Shown: piece after piece, positions 52,384 through 61,174 of the stretch | Position numbering within the stretch: the first letter of the stretch is position 1 | Layout: each line of letters starts with the position of its first letter | Assembly (NCBI RefSeq): GCF_005844085.1 | Contig: NZ_VCDI01000012.1 | Location: 1-64,000 of the forward strand | Length of the DNA stretch: 64,000 nucleotides | Direction of reading: 5' to 3' | From: Lichenicoccus roseus | Lineage (GTDB): Bacteria; Pseudomonadota; Alphaproteobacteria; Acetobacterales; Acetobacteraceae | Notes under the pieces: model-generated | Database searches by the model: none | What the model saw: the letters and a program-made list of their open reading frames with translations, nothing else | Told to the model about the DNA's origin: nothing | Translations under genes and position numbers: made by a program

Positions 52384-52623
52384 ATGAAGCGTATCCTGTG
52401 CGTCGCGACCATCTCAGGTGAGGGAAGGCGTGGTTTGGTGGTGAAGCTCAGTCGTAGGCCGGGACAGGACGATCTGCGGCAACTTCTTGCTCTTGGGCAC
52501 CGCTACGGTTTCGACATGCGTCAACTCGCAAAGTTTGAGACAGACGCCAATCGTGATTGGTTTGGCAATCCACTCGCCTACTGGCATGATGCTGTGTTTG
52601 GGGGCGGTTCAGGCGACATCTAA
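52384..52623 (+). CDS. Hypothetical protein, 79 aa
   Basis: A 79-residue frame from ATG 52384 with GAGTGA before it. It has an alternating strand/helix pattern (GLVVKLSRRPGQDDLRQLLALGH, then GNPLAYWHDAVFG) that seems coding. No family recognised. Followed by a REP-like palindrome. Confidence 0.4.
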   Translation: MKRILCVATISGEGRRGLVVKLSRRPGQDDLRQLLALGHRYGFDMRQLAKFETDANRDWFGNPLAYWHDAVFGGGSGDI

Positions 52624-52693
52624 CCGTCTGCTTTCCACCAGAGAGCGACATTTGTACCTCGATCAGATACAGGTCCCAGATCGGGGGCTACCG

Positions 52694-52725
52694 GGCGTAC
52701 CGCAGACGGTCGTCTGTGGAACGCC
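52694..52725. repeat. REP-like palindrome
   Basis: GGCGTACCGCAGAC and GTCTGTGGAACGCC form 14-base arms with two mismatches around GGTC. It belongs to the motif family at 48384 and 48799. Confidence 0.6.
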
Positions 52726-52871
52726 TGCCCGCCTCGTCCCCTGTCCCCGTCCACCACCTCCGGCGATAGGCAGAGACCGGTGGACTGCTGTCGGGTTCGA
52801 CCCAGGGCTGACCCCTGGTTGAGGCACCGCTCGACTTGAGTAACCATCACGCTTCACGTCGCAAGCAACCG

Positions 52872-53408
52872 ATGATGATGATCCAGACCTTCGCTGAACC
52901 GATGCTGCCAGCTGCGCTGCAAGATCAGCTGCGTCCCCTACTTGATGACGCGTTTCCCGGCTTCTTCAACGGCCGGATCTACGTCAAGCAGCAGCCGCAC
53001 TTTCGGATCATCATGGATGATGAGGGTGAAGTCGTCGGGCAGGTAGCCCTGGACTATCGGGTGATCAGGGTTGGTGCCGAAGTTGTTCAGATATGCTTTG
53101 TCATAGACCTCTGCGTTAGGAAGGATCGCCGCAGACAAGGCATTGGGTCCAAACTTCTGGCCGAAGCGGAGACTCAGGCGCGCCAAGCTGGCGTGAGCTT
53201 TATAGTCCTAATGGCGGACCTCCACGACTTCTATAGCCGCCACGGCTTTCTACGTATCCAAAGCGAATTGACCCGGTGGCTTGCGATAGAGGATCGCGCT
53301 TCGCACTCGTTGATCGAGGAAGACCTCGCCGACCAGCTCATGGCAAAGCCTATGACCGAGATCGGCTGGCCGAAGGGTCCAATCGACCTGTTGGGCTACT
53401 TGCCTTGA
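52872..53408 (+). CDS. GNAT-family acetyltransferase
   Basis: A 178-residue enzyme. Motif A is FVIDLCVRKDRRRQGIGSKLL (acetyl-CoA loop RRRQGIG), followed by FIVLMADLHDFYSRHGF, the motif B region. The start is taken at the first of three ATG codons (52872); the frame opens 12 codons earlier without a better start. Substrate unknown; the FVIDLCVRKD pattern is seen in NodA-like and aminoglycoside-type relatives. Confidence 0.75.
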   Translation: MMMIQTFAEPMLPAALQDQLRPLLDDAFPGFFNGRIYVKQQPHFRIIMDDEGEVVGQVALDYRVIRVGAEVVQICFVIDLCVRKDRRRQGIGSKLLAEAETQARQAGVSFIVLMADLHDFYSRHGFLRIQSELTRWLAIEDRASHSLIEEDLADQLMAKPMTEIGWPKGPIDLLGYLP

Positions 53409-53585
53409 GCCTTTCACCCAAAGACATATCTGCTATCCACCACATGCAGACAATCGGCTGGATTTCGTATTGAGACTTAGACCCTGTCACCGCCGTGAGA
53501 GGGCGGTGTCCTACCAGCGGATCGACACCACATTGTGGTCGTCTTCGTCCGAGAGCAGCGGCAGTCGACATCGTGGCCGGTACGA

Positions 53586-54545
53586 CTATACCCGGATCCG
53601 TTCGACCTCATCGAGGCTGATCTCGTCGCGCCGTCGATCATAGAGCTGGGTGGTGCGGGTGCTGGCGTGATTGGCCATGGCGGCGGCGTTCTCCAGCGTG
53701 CCACCGTTCTTCAGGTAGGCGGTGATCCCCGTCGCCCGGAAGCTGTGGTTGCCGATCTTGGTGCCGATCGCCGCCGCCAGCGCACGCCGCCGCACCATGG
53801 CGTAGGCGTTGGCCTGGGGCAGGGGCGTGCGGGTGAGGCGCTGGGTGCCCCGGCCGATAGTGCGGAACAGCGGCCCCTTGGCGTCGCCGGCGATCCCGAC
53901 GCCGTCCAGGTAGGCGTGCAGGTACTCCTCCAGCGTGTGGTGGCAGGGCATCTCATGCCGCTTGCCGCCTTTCTCACGCAGCCGCACCCACAGCCTACGG
54001 TTCTGCACGAAGACGTCCTCCACCTTCATGGCCAGCGCGGCACCGACGCGCCCAAAGCTGTAGACCATGAGCGCGATCAGCGCCCGGTCGCGCAGCCCGA
54101 TCGGCGTGGTGACGTCGATGCTGTCGAGCAACGTGCGGGCTTCGGCCGGATCCAGCACCGGCGTCTTACCCTTGCGGACGCTGTGCGCCGGCCCGCGCAC
54201 CGAGGCAGCCGGATTGAGCGGCACCACCTGGCCCATCACCAACCAGTCGAACAGATGGCGGATGGCGGCGAGCTGCTGTTTGACCGTGGGCGCCAAGCGC
54301 GCCTGCGTCTGGAGCTCGATCCAGGCCGCCACGTGCAGCGGCTGCACGGCCGTGATCGACGGCACCGCGTGCGCCTCGCACCAGGCCAGGAAGTCGGTCA
54401 CCGCCCGGGCATAGGCGCGCCGCGTGTGCGGATTGCGCAGGGTGGAAGCGAAGAACTCGAGGAAGCGGATGCCGGCACGCTCCCCGGCCGCGGTGACCAG
54501 CACTGGCACAGCGCCCGATCCAGCAATCGCGAGCGCCGTGCTCAT
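53586..54545 (-). CDS. Tyrosine recombinase/integrase, second intact copy
   Basis: A 319-residue recombinase. Core-binding domain NPHTRRAYARAVTDFLAWCE; catalytic Arg in IGLRDRALIALM (about 155), Lys strand REKGGKRHEMPCHH, HxxR box NHSFRATGITAYL (about 265) and Tyr nucleophile in RTTQLYDRRRD (about 300). It ends with DEVERIRV, like the copy at 29138 (DEVERIAL). Its ATG overlaps the GNAT gene stop by 4 bases. The remnant at 41290 is a near copy of its N-terminus. Confidence 0.94.
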   Translation of the reverse strand: MSTALAIAGSGAVPVLVTAAGERAGIRFLEFFASTLRNPHTRRAYARAVTDFLAWCEAHAVPSITAVQPLHVAAWIELQTQARLAPTVKQQLAAIRHLFDWLVMGQVVPLNPAASVRGPAHSVRKGKTPVLDPAEARTLLDSIDVTTPIGLRDRALIALMVYSFGRVGAALAMKVEDVFVQNRRLWVRLREKGGKRHEMPCHHTLEEYLHAYLDGVGIAGDAKGPLFRTIGRGTQRLTRTPLPQANAYAMVRRRALAAAIGTKIGNHSFRATGITAYLKNGGTLENAAAMANHASTRTTQLYDRRRDEISLDEVERIRV

Positions 54546-54982
54546 GCTGTTTTGGGCACCAGGCGCTTGCTCAGGAAGATTGAGCTGTGCCCGGGCGGAT
54601 AGTCCGGCAGCTCGCCGAACACCTGATAGCCGAGCTTCTGGTAGAAGCCCGGCGCCTGGAAGCTGTAGGTCGACAGCCAGGCGGCATGGCAGCCGCGGCG
54701 GATGGCTTCCTGCTCGGCCTGGTGCATGAGGCTACGGCCGACACCGCTGACCCGCAGCGTCTCCGGCACGAACAGCAGGTCAACATAGAGATAGCCGCGG
54801 ATCGTCCAACCCCAGAGGCCACCGACGACCTCCTCCGAGCCGGGTGGCGTCAGTGTGACGGCAAGAGGCGTCCGCCGATCGGCGTGGCCGACCCGCTCGT
54901 CGTTCAGGCGCGCCAGGGGAACGCCGATCGCCGCCGCGATCTCCGGCCCGGGCGCCTCCACCAGCTCGATCGTCGGGACCAT
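54542..54982 (-). CDS. GNAT-family acetyltransferase coupled to integrase
   Basis: A 146-residue GNAT protein: acetyl-CoA loop VSGVGRSLMHQAEQEAIRRGC (RVSGVGRSL, about residue 80-90) and SFQAPGFYQKLGYQVFGELPDY, the C-terminal family signature (FYQKLGYQVFG). The ATG at 54982 is favoured because GGGGG lies 7 bases upstream; a GTG is two codons earlier. The stop overlaps the integrase start (ATGA), mirroring the GIY-YIG and PIN genes before the other two integrases. Confidence 0.8.
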   Translation of the reverse strand: MVPTIELVEAPGPEIAAAIGVPLARLNDERVGHADRRTPLAVTLTPPGSEEVVGGLWGWTIRGYLYVDLLFVPETLRVSGVGRSLMHQAEQEAIRRGCHAAWLSTYSFQAPGFYQKLGYQVFGELPDYPPGHSSIFLSKRLVPKTA

Positions 54983-55191
54983 GAGCACCCCCTTACCAAA
55001 GTAGTGGTCTACCTCAGCCTTTACATGCGATAAAGGATATTATCACATATACAGTTTTTTTTAAGGTTCAGTTGGGCTTGCCTTTGAGCGAGTAGGGAGG
55101 GCAATGATCAGGTTCGCATGAAGCACCCTCGACACACGGCTACAAGACACTTAATCTTTTGCGATCAGGAACGATCTATAAAGGATCCCAG

Positions 55192-56028
55192 ATGAGGCTC
55201 CTGGCTATCGTCGCCATTCTGGGCCTTATCGCCGCTCCAATGAGGGCACAAGCCCAATGTAGCGAGATATTAGAGCACGGCCTTTACAACACTTATCAAT
55301 CTCTTAAAACCAACGACCTGAAGTCTGCGATGGCTCAGGGTTTGTGTCAGTCAAGCGAAAACACAAGCTCTGGCGGTCAAGGTGGTGGTGGTGGATTGAC
55401 GATACCAATTTACGGTGTGCCAATCGGCATAAGTGGTAACTATGAGACGTCGCAAGCAGAAAGCATCAAAAATTCCTCGTGCCAAAATGGCCAAACCAGT
55501 CTTTCTGATCAGAATTATCTTTCACTTCTCTCACTTACTGTTGATCCAGAGATTGTTAAAGCTTGGTCTGCATGCCAGCAACAAGGCGGCCTTTATATTG
55601 ATGGTATATTAAACGGAAGTCAGCTTATAGTTGAGTTCCGCTTTCGCCCGATGGGCATTCTCTCGCAGTCGAGGTTCGTCGATAACCCAACAATCACTGG
55701 AGCAGACTGCTCGCAGTTCCCCAAGACTGGCGACACTATAAACAATGTCTCTCATCAGTATCTATGTTATCGTCACGGAACTGATGCTGTAACGATCCTT
55801 GCTAACGACGACTCATCTGGGGCCGCTCAATTCCTCATACCAGCTGTGATATCGGCCCCGCCCCTCGCCCCGGTAATACCGACGCAAATGACCTGTCGAT
55901 ATGTGCCAGTAGCGAACGCAAGCCCACTAAGTCTCCCACCACCAACCTGCACCGGTACAGGTGCCCTTGGTCAGCCCTGCACTTGTCCAGGAGTCTATGG
56001 TGGCCTTGCCTACATCACTGCCAAATAG
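55192..56028 (+). CDS. Secreted Cys-containing protein of unknown family
   Basis: A 278-residue protein with a signal peptide (LLAIVAILGLIAAPMRAQA, cleaved about residue 21). The mature part contains about ten cysteines, a Gly-rich stretch (SGGQGGGGG) and a Pro-rich end. AT-richer than its surroundings. Start at 55192 chosen since the signal peptide begins there. IS66 remnants begin right after the stop, so the 3' end may have been altered. Function unknown. Confidence 0.6.
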   Translation: MRLLAIVAILGLIAAPMRAQAQCSEILEHGLYNTYQSLKTNDLKSAMAQGLCQSSENTSSGGQGGGGGLTIPIYGVPIGISGNYETSQAESIKNSSCQNGQTSLSDQNYLSLLSLTVDPEIVKAWSACQQQGGLYIDGILNGSQLIVEFRFRPMGILSQSRFVDNPTITGADCSQFPKTGDTINNVSHQYLCYRHGTDAVTILANDDSSGAAQFLIPAVISAPPLAPVIPTQMTCRYVPVANASPLSLPPPTCTGTGALGQPCTCPGVYGGLAYITAK

Positions 56029-56034
56029 TTCAGT

Positions 56035-56604
56035 CTACCAGGTGCATGCGCAGCGGCCGTACTTAAAACTGGCCGATGTCGAGCAGAGCGCCCGCCGTCG
56101 ATCACGCGGCGAGCCAGCAGGCGTCATCTCGCCGATCGTGCTCGAGGCAGTGCGTCGCCTCGATGCGCTGTTCGAGATCGAGCGCGCGATCAACGGGCAA
56201 TCGACGGAGCATCGTCGGGCTGTCCGCCAGGAACTGAGCGCGCCACTGGTCGCCAACCTCAAGACCTGGATGCGCGAGCAGCGCCCGAAGCTCTCGCGCG
56301 GCACCGATCCTGCCCGTGCGATGGACTGCATGCTCAAGCGCTGGCGTCGTTTAGCCGCTTCCTGGCTAATGGGCGGATTTGTTTGTTGAACAACGCGGCG
56401 GAACGGGAGGTAGTGCCCCGCACCTGGAAGGTCATCCAGCATGTGCGCGAGAAGTTCTCCTGCCGGGACTGCGAGCGCATCAGCCAGCCTCCCGCCCCGT
56501 TCCACGTAACGCCACGGGGTTGGGCGGGTCCGAGCCTGCTAGCGATGATCCTGTTCGAGAAGTTCGGTCAGCATCAGCGTAACCCTCCGGTGAGGGCCCT
56601 GTAG
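56035..56604 (+). pseudogene. IS66 tnpC fragments
   Basis: Two pieces of an IS66 transposase lie in scrambled order. 56068-56370 corresponds to the C-terminal third ([45 protein letters not shown]). 56418-56580 corresponds to the central zinc-binding part ([39 protein letters not shown]). Both match the intact copy at 1778-3445 closely but are joined wrongly and frameshifted. Confidence 0.8.
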
Positions 56605-56608
56605 TAGC

Positions 56609-56945
56609 TCAGGCGGCCGACTGCTTGGCGATGAGCGCGTTCGCGTAGTTCCATGGCAGCAATTCGTTCAGGCGCTGTGCAGGGTGGTCGGCGATGCGGC
56701 GTAGCGTGTCGCCAAGCCAGGCACGCGGATCAACGTCATTGAGCCTCGCGGTCACGATCAGGCTGTAGATCGCGGCGGCGCGTTCGCCTCCACGGTCTGA
56801 TCCCGCCAACAGCCACGCCTTGCGGCCGATGGCGATGCCACGCAGCGCGCGTTCCGCCGCGTTGTTGGTGAGACAGATCCGGCCGTCCTCGAGGAACCGC
56901 GTAAATGCGGTCCATCGCTTCAGCATGTAGTCCATCGGACCATCG
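56609..56945 (-). pseudogene. IS66 tnpC C-terminal fragment (opposite strand)
   Basis: Reading leftward, [50 protein letters not shown] and LNELLPWNY match the C-terminal 110 residues of IS66 transposases, from a second IS66 lineage. The 5' part is replaced by IS3-type sequence. This is a deletion remnant. Confidence 0.8.
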
Positions 56946-57517
56946 GCGAGAGCGTCCCCAGCGCCCGCGTCCGACCGCCCCGCTTGCGCACACCAAGCCT
57001 CTCCTCCCGGTAGAGCCGGAACGACCGCTTGTGGTTCATCCGCACGTCCGCTCGCGCCAGCAGGATATACAGCCGCGGGTAGCCGCCGCCGATGGGCGCT
57101 AATGCCCGCAGCAGCCGCCGGATCTTCGTGTCGCCTGGCCGTCATCTCGCTTACCGAGACTTCTTGAGCTCCATGCCCACGAGCCCGCACACTCGCCGCT
57201 GCAAGCAGCCCTTCTGTTCCATCGCCCAGGTCACGGCAGCACGCCGCGAGCCGGGCATCAGAAGTTTCTGCCAGCGGATCCCTCAGTGTCGACACGTCCA
57301 GCATCGAGTCCGCCAGCAGCCTCTTGAGATTGGCGTTCTCGTCCTCGAGCGTCTTCAGCCGCTTCGCGTCGGACACCTCCATGCCACCATACTTGACCGA
57401 CACATGCAGAACGTCGCGTCGCTGATGCCGTGCTTGCGGCAGGGGCCATCGCCGCCCCAGCCTGCGCTTCTAGAGCACCGCAAATACCTGCTCCTGGGCA
57501 AACCTTTACCGCTTCAT
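56946..57517 (-). pseudogene. IS3-family (IS407-like) remnant, frameshifted
   Basis: From ATG 57517 the sequence begins like an IS3 OrfA (MKR, then SVKYGGMEVSDAKRLKTLED and ENANLKRLLADSMLD). Pieces of OrfB follow in shifted frames (GGGYPRLYILLARADVRMNHK as read across frames). Several stops and shifts are present, and the DDE core is missing, so it is dead. Confidence 0.65.
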
Positions 57518-57618
57518 CGTCCGTCTCCTGGGACGGCTTCTGGCTCAGACTGAGGGCATCCGAGGGGGCAAGGTCGAATGTTTGACGCACAAGGATTCAA
57601 AAAGGGACAGTCTATGCG

Positions 57619-60447
57619 CTAGAACCCGTATTTCTCGCGCCTAGCTTTGAAGGCGGCCTCGCCACCTTCCATAATTTTCTTAATAGCCTCCCTAACGACT
57701 GGCACGTCGATAGCGCCTTCACCCACAATCTTCCCACCTGACTGGTCACCTGCCTTTCGATAATCGCACCAGACCACAAGCTCAGCGTCCCCGTTGACCA
57801 CTAAGTTGGCGTTGTGGCTGGCAAAGATAATCTGCCGCTTCTGCTTGGCCAACCATATCTGCTCCACAATCTCTGTAATGACCGGATTGTCCAGGTCTTC
57901 CTCGGGTTGGTCGATCACGAGTGGCGGACCGGCTTCATTTAACAACGTTTTCAGAAGCGCCGTTGCTTGTTGACCGGCGGATGCATTTCGGAACGGGATG
58001 TACTCGTTTTCTCGGGAACGATATTCGAAAACCGGTTCACTGCCAATTTCAACCAGTGAAAGCTGCAGCCAATCGGTGGAAGAAAGCTTTGCAGCGATTT
58101 TGTCGAGATCTGCCGCCGAAAGGCCTGCCCGCGTCAGGGCGACAGTCGCCGGCCTTTGTCCGGCCCCCTCTTCCTCAGGTTTAAACATCGAAAGCAATTC
58201 GAGGTCCCGCAAGACCTCCTGCCACATGACTGCCGGATCAGATGCAGCCGTAATAGCGGTTCCAACAGCCTCCAACCTCTCGCGTCGGGCACCTGATCCC
58301 GCAAGGATGTCTTTTAAGCGCTGAACGAAATCGGCCGCGTTGGCAAAGCGCTTTATCGTGGCCCGAATTGCCCCTTCTGAATTCGCCGTCAGCACTTGGC
58401 ATTGTGCGTCCATGAGGTGATCGTGGTCGCTTCGCAAAGCTACCCAGGCCGTACGTTCAGAAGCATATTCATCCTCAGTCCCTCGTAGAGCCGCAATCTG
58501 CTCCTGTGTCCTGACTGTCTCATCGTGATGTTGATTGAGCCTCGCGTTAATACCCTCCAGTTCCGCCATTTTTTCTTTGTGGGCAGACGATCTCTGCACT
58601 GCGGCAGAGTAATTAGCCCTGAAACCCTCAAGGGCGGCGATCCATCTTCCAACAGACGAAGCCGGATCGTCCTGCAAGGTGAGGAACTGCTGTAGGTGGC
58701 CATCAAGCTGATTTATGGCGGAGCCGATATTCCGCATCACGCGCTGATAGTCCGACGATATCTCTGCTATCAGCTCCTGTTGAACTTGGGGCACAAAAGC
58801 TTTTGCTGCGGTATCACTAGATTGGGCTTCTTGCAAAAGCTCGGCAAATGTTGTTCGGAGGGTTGCGACATTATCGGACCACGATGTTATGGTTCGGGAT
58901 GCTGCGCTGTAACTTTGCTCCTGGTCAAGAAACTGCCGATCTTCCGGCAGGAGGCCCGTAAGCGAAGCCTGAATGCTCGCCGACTGTTCCTGAAGCGACT
59001 GCGCCGCCAAATCCCGGCCTGCTAGATCCTTTTGCAACGTCCGGACCCTTTGGAGCGTCCCGTATCTCTGCCGTAGTTTAGCGGCGGTATCCTCCGCTCG
59101 CGTTTTCAGCTGGGTCAGGTCGGTGCGGATGGGTGCTGTCAGAAATCGGGTAAGCTCGTCAATTCGAACGCTAACGTCACTGAGCTGTTTCTGACTGTAA
59201 GCCTGGATCGGCAGCAGAGATCGAGCCTCGGCTTCCGTGCATTCACGCAATTCTGCTGATCCGATTTTAATCATGACAGAACCATCTTTACTGTGCCGAC
59301 GCACGACATGAGGAACGTCGTGCAGGCTGAAGGTGACGTCGACGGTGGCTCCCAAGGAGGTCAGTGTGCTTTCAATAAGACGCGCGCGCCGAGACTGATA
59401 ATTCGGTGAATCTTCGTCGGATGCGCCGGGTGGCTGATCACATAGCGCCCAACGCAAATATTCGAGGATTGTCGACTTGCCGGTGCCTCGTCCTCCAATA
59501 AGTGCAGTATATTGAGCATTCAATTCAAGGGCGATCGGCCCAAGGAAGGTGCTGTTGCTGACATCTACGCGGGAGATTACAACGGGCGGGAGTCTTGGTT
59601 CCTCCTGAGAAATGCGCGACTCCTGGGCAAGGCATGCCTGCCGCAAGGCTTCGGCGGTCGGAATGGCCCATTTGACCCACGTAGAGTTAACGCCAAGCTG
59701 CCTATGATCCTCGTGCCTGTTGTCAGAAGTTTGGAAACACCCAATACGTTTGAAGCCCCACTCTTTGATCTTACCATCGAGCCGCTGCCGAAATCCGGGC
59801 TTAAGCTTTTCAAGGCTTCCGTCAACGTAGCCTCCGACACAAGGCATTCCGGCGTATTTCCCGTGGAAGCCGTCCCGGAGCACGGAAACCTTTCCCTCAC
59901 CACTGACATTCGGCAGAATGATGTAACGGCCCTTCAGCCAAACGTGCTCGTCAAGTTTTTCATGGATCTGGGAGAACGAAACGATATTGTCGAGCCGAAT
60001 GACGTTGCCATTACGGGCTTCCGTACCTGGAACGGGATTAATTGTTAGCGCAGTCTGGAGGGCTGGAAAGAGGTTCTCAGGAAAGTCAGCATCCAAAAGA
60101 AGGATCGCCTGACAGGGGACGCCCAGCGTTAGCTCCATTCCAGGAAAAACGGTCAACCGTTGCTCCAATTGTAGCGGGCTTCCATCCTCAGCTGTCTCCT
60201 CAAGCGCGGCGCGGCGCACGTAGTCGACGAACTCCATGTCGTGATGGTCAGTGATTGCTATCGCGGAAAGCCCTTTCTCGCGGGCCGCCACAATTAGACG
60301 CGCTGCGTAGACACGCCGCTCGTCACCGGTAACAGCATTGGAGCCGCGCCAATTTTGATCTCTCGGCGTATGAACCTGAAAGTCGCATTTGAAGAAATGA
60401 GCGCCGTGATCCAAACCCTTTTTCCCCTTACGCCACAATTTTCGCAC
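57619..60447 (-). CDS. PHP-domain SMC-like ATPase (TrlF type)
   Basis: A 942-residue fusion. Residues 15-280 form a PHP (polymerase and histidinol phosphatase) domain, with CDFQVHTPRD (His26), ITDHHD (67-70) and PGMELTL (Glu105) as metal ligands. An SMC/RecN-type ATPase follows: Walker A GGRGTGKST (318-326), a long coiled coil (about 430-730), and the C-terminal signature and Walker B (NASAGQQATALLKTLL, LVIDQPEEDLDN). PHP would supply a nuclease or phosphatase active site. The likely role is DNA sensing in defence. Start GTG at 60447 is not certain. Confidence 0.82.
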   Translation of the reverse strand: MRKLWRKGKKGLDHGAHFFKCDFQVHTPRDQNWRGSNAVTGDERRVYAARLIVAAREKGLSAIAITDHHDMEFVDYVRRAALEETAEDGSPLQLEQRLTVFPGMELTLGVPCQAILLLDADFPENLFPALQTALTINPVPGTEARNGNVIRLDNIVSFSQIHEKLDEHVWLKGRYIILPNVSGEGKVSVLRDGFHGKYAGMPCVGGYVDGSLEKLKPGFRQRLDGKIKEWGFKRIGCFQTSDNRHEDHRQLGVNSTWVKWAIPTAEALRQACLAQESRISQEEPRLPPVVISRVDVSNSTFLGPIALELNAQYTALIGGRGTGKSTILEYLRWALCDQPPGASDEDSPNYQSRRARLIESTLTSLGATVDVTFSLHDVPHVVRRHSKDGSVMIKIGSAELRECTEAEARSLLPIQAYSQKQLSDVSVRIDELTRFLTAPIRTDLTQLKTRAEDTAAKLRQRYGTLQRVRTLQKDLAGRDLAAQSLQEQSASIQASLTGLLPEDRQFLDQEQSYSAASRTITSWSDNVATLRTTFAELLQEAQSSDTAAKAFVPQVQQELIAEISSDYQRVMRNIGSAINQLDGHLQQFLTLQDDPASSVGRWIAALEGFRANYSAAVQRSSAHKEKMAELEGINARLNQHHDETVRTQEQIAALRGTEDEYASERTAWVALRSDHDHLMDAQCQVLTANSEGAIRATIKRFANAADFVQRLKDILAGSGARRERLEAVGTAITAASDPAVMWQEVLRDLELLSMFKPEEEGAGQRPATVALTRAGLSAADLDKIAAKLSSTDWLQLSLVEIGSEPVFEYRSRENEYIPFRNASAGQQATALLKTLLNEAGPPLVIDQPEEDLDNPVITEIVEQIWLAKQKRQIIFASHNANLVVNGDAELVVWCDYRKAGDQSGGKIVGEGAIDVPVVREAIKKIMEGGEAAFKARREKYGF

Positions 60448-60566
60448 CGAGGTCGCCAGCCGCGAGGGCGCTCATCCAGGCAAGACAAATATCACGGGAC
60501 TTATAGCGGCCGAGAGCGGCAACCGCCTCCCGCACACCAGTTTGGGCTCATTCGCACATCAGCCCT

Positions 60567-60836
60567 TCAGTAGTGATAACGGCATTGGATGACCTCGATC
60601 CGCTGATCCTCACCCTGGCGCCCCTGGACACGATAGACCAGCCGGTGCTCTGCCGTGATCCGTCGGGACCACCAGCCGGACAGGTCGCCCTTCAAGGCTT
60701 CTGGCTTGCCGATCCCCTGGAAGGGATGCCGACGCACATCCTCGATCAGCGCGTTCAGCCTGCGATGCACTGCGGGATCCGCGTCGACCCAGTACAGATA
60801 GTCCGCCCACCCGTCATCGCTGAAGTGGACCCTCAC
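60567..60836 (-). CDS. yoeB: YoeB-family toxin
   Basis: An 89-residue ribosome-dependent mRNA endonuclease. Family motifs: DPAVHRRLNALIEDVRRHPF, GKPEALKGDLSGWWSRRIT, EHRLVYRV and CRYHY at the C-terminus. GTG start overlaps the antitoxin stop by 4 bases. The full set of conserved Glu/Arg/His residues is present. Confidence 0.95.
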   Translation of the reverse strand: MRVHFSDDGWADYLYWVDADPAVHRRLNALIEDVRRHPFQGIGKPEALKGDLSGWWSRRITAEHRLVYRVQGRQGEDQRIEVIQCRYHY

Positions 60837-61096
60837 GTCTTGGGCGGCACCAGATCATGCTCCATGCCGCGATCTGCCGCGAACTGCCGCACCCCGCGTA
60901 ACAGACGTTCGGCGTTTTCTGGGCTGCTGAGCAGATGCACCGTCTCCTGCCAGCCGGTGAATTCCTCCTCGGAGATCATCACTACGTTGCCCTTGCCACC
61001 CTGGCGCGTCACCACGAGCGGTGCCCGGGTGAGGGCGGCCTCGTCCAGGTAGCGCGACAGGTTCTGCCGCAGCTCAGTATAGGAAACATGCGTCAT
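60833..61096 (-). CDS. yefM: YefM/Phd-family antitoxin
   Basis: An 87-residue antitoxin. HVSYTELRQNLSRYLDEA at the start and PLVVTRQGGKGNVVMISEEEF in the middle are the YefM pattern, followed by the toxin-binding helix ENAERLLRGV. ATG at 61096 is preferred over the GTG at 61099, given AGAGG 7 bases before it. It represses its own promoter in known cases. Confidence 0.95.
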   Translation of the reverse strand: MTHVSYTELRQNLSRYLDEAALTRAPLVVTRQGGKGNVVMISEEEFTGWQETVHLLSSPENAERLLRGVRQFAADRGMEHDLVPPKT

Positions 61097-61174
61097 CACG
61101 GCACCTCTTGGGCTGATCCTAGCACACTGACGTACAGAAACCTGTACTGATCCGGGGACATCTCCAGAACCAGC

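Noticed and set aside
52487-52822. 111-codon frame over the REP-like palindrome
   Set aside because: It overlaps a better frame and runs through the palindrome; similar peptides appear at each palindrome copy on either strand.
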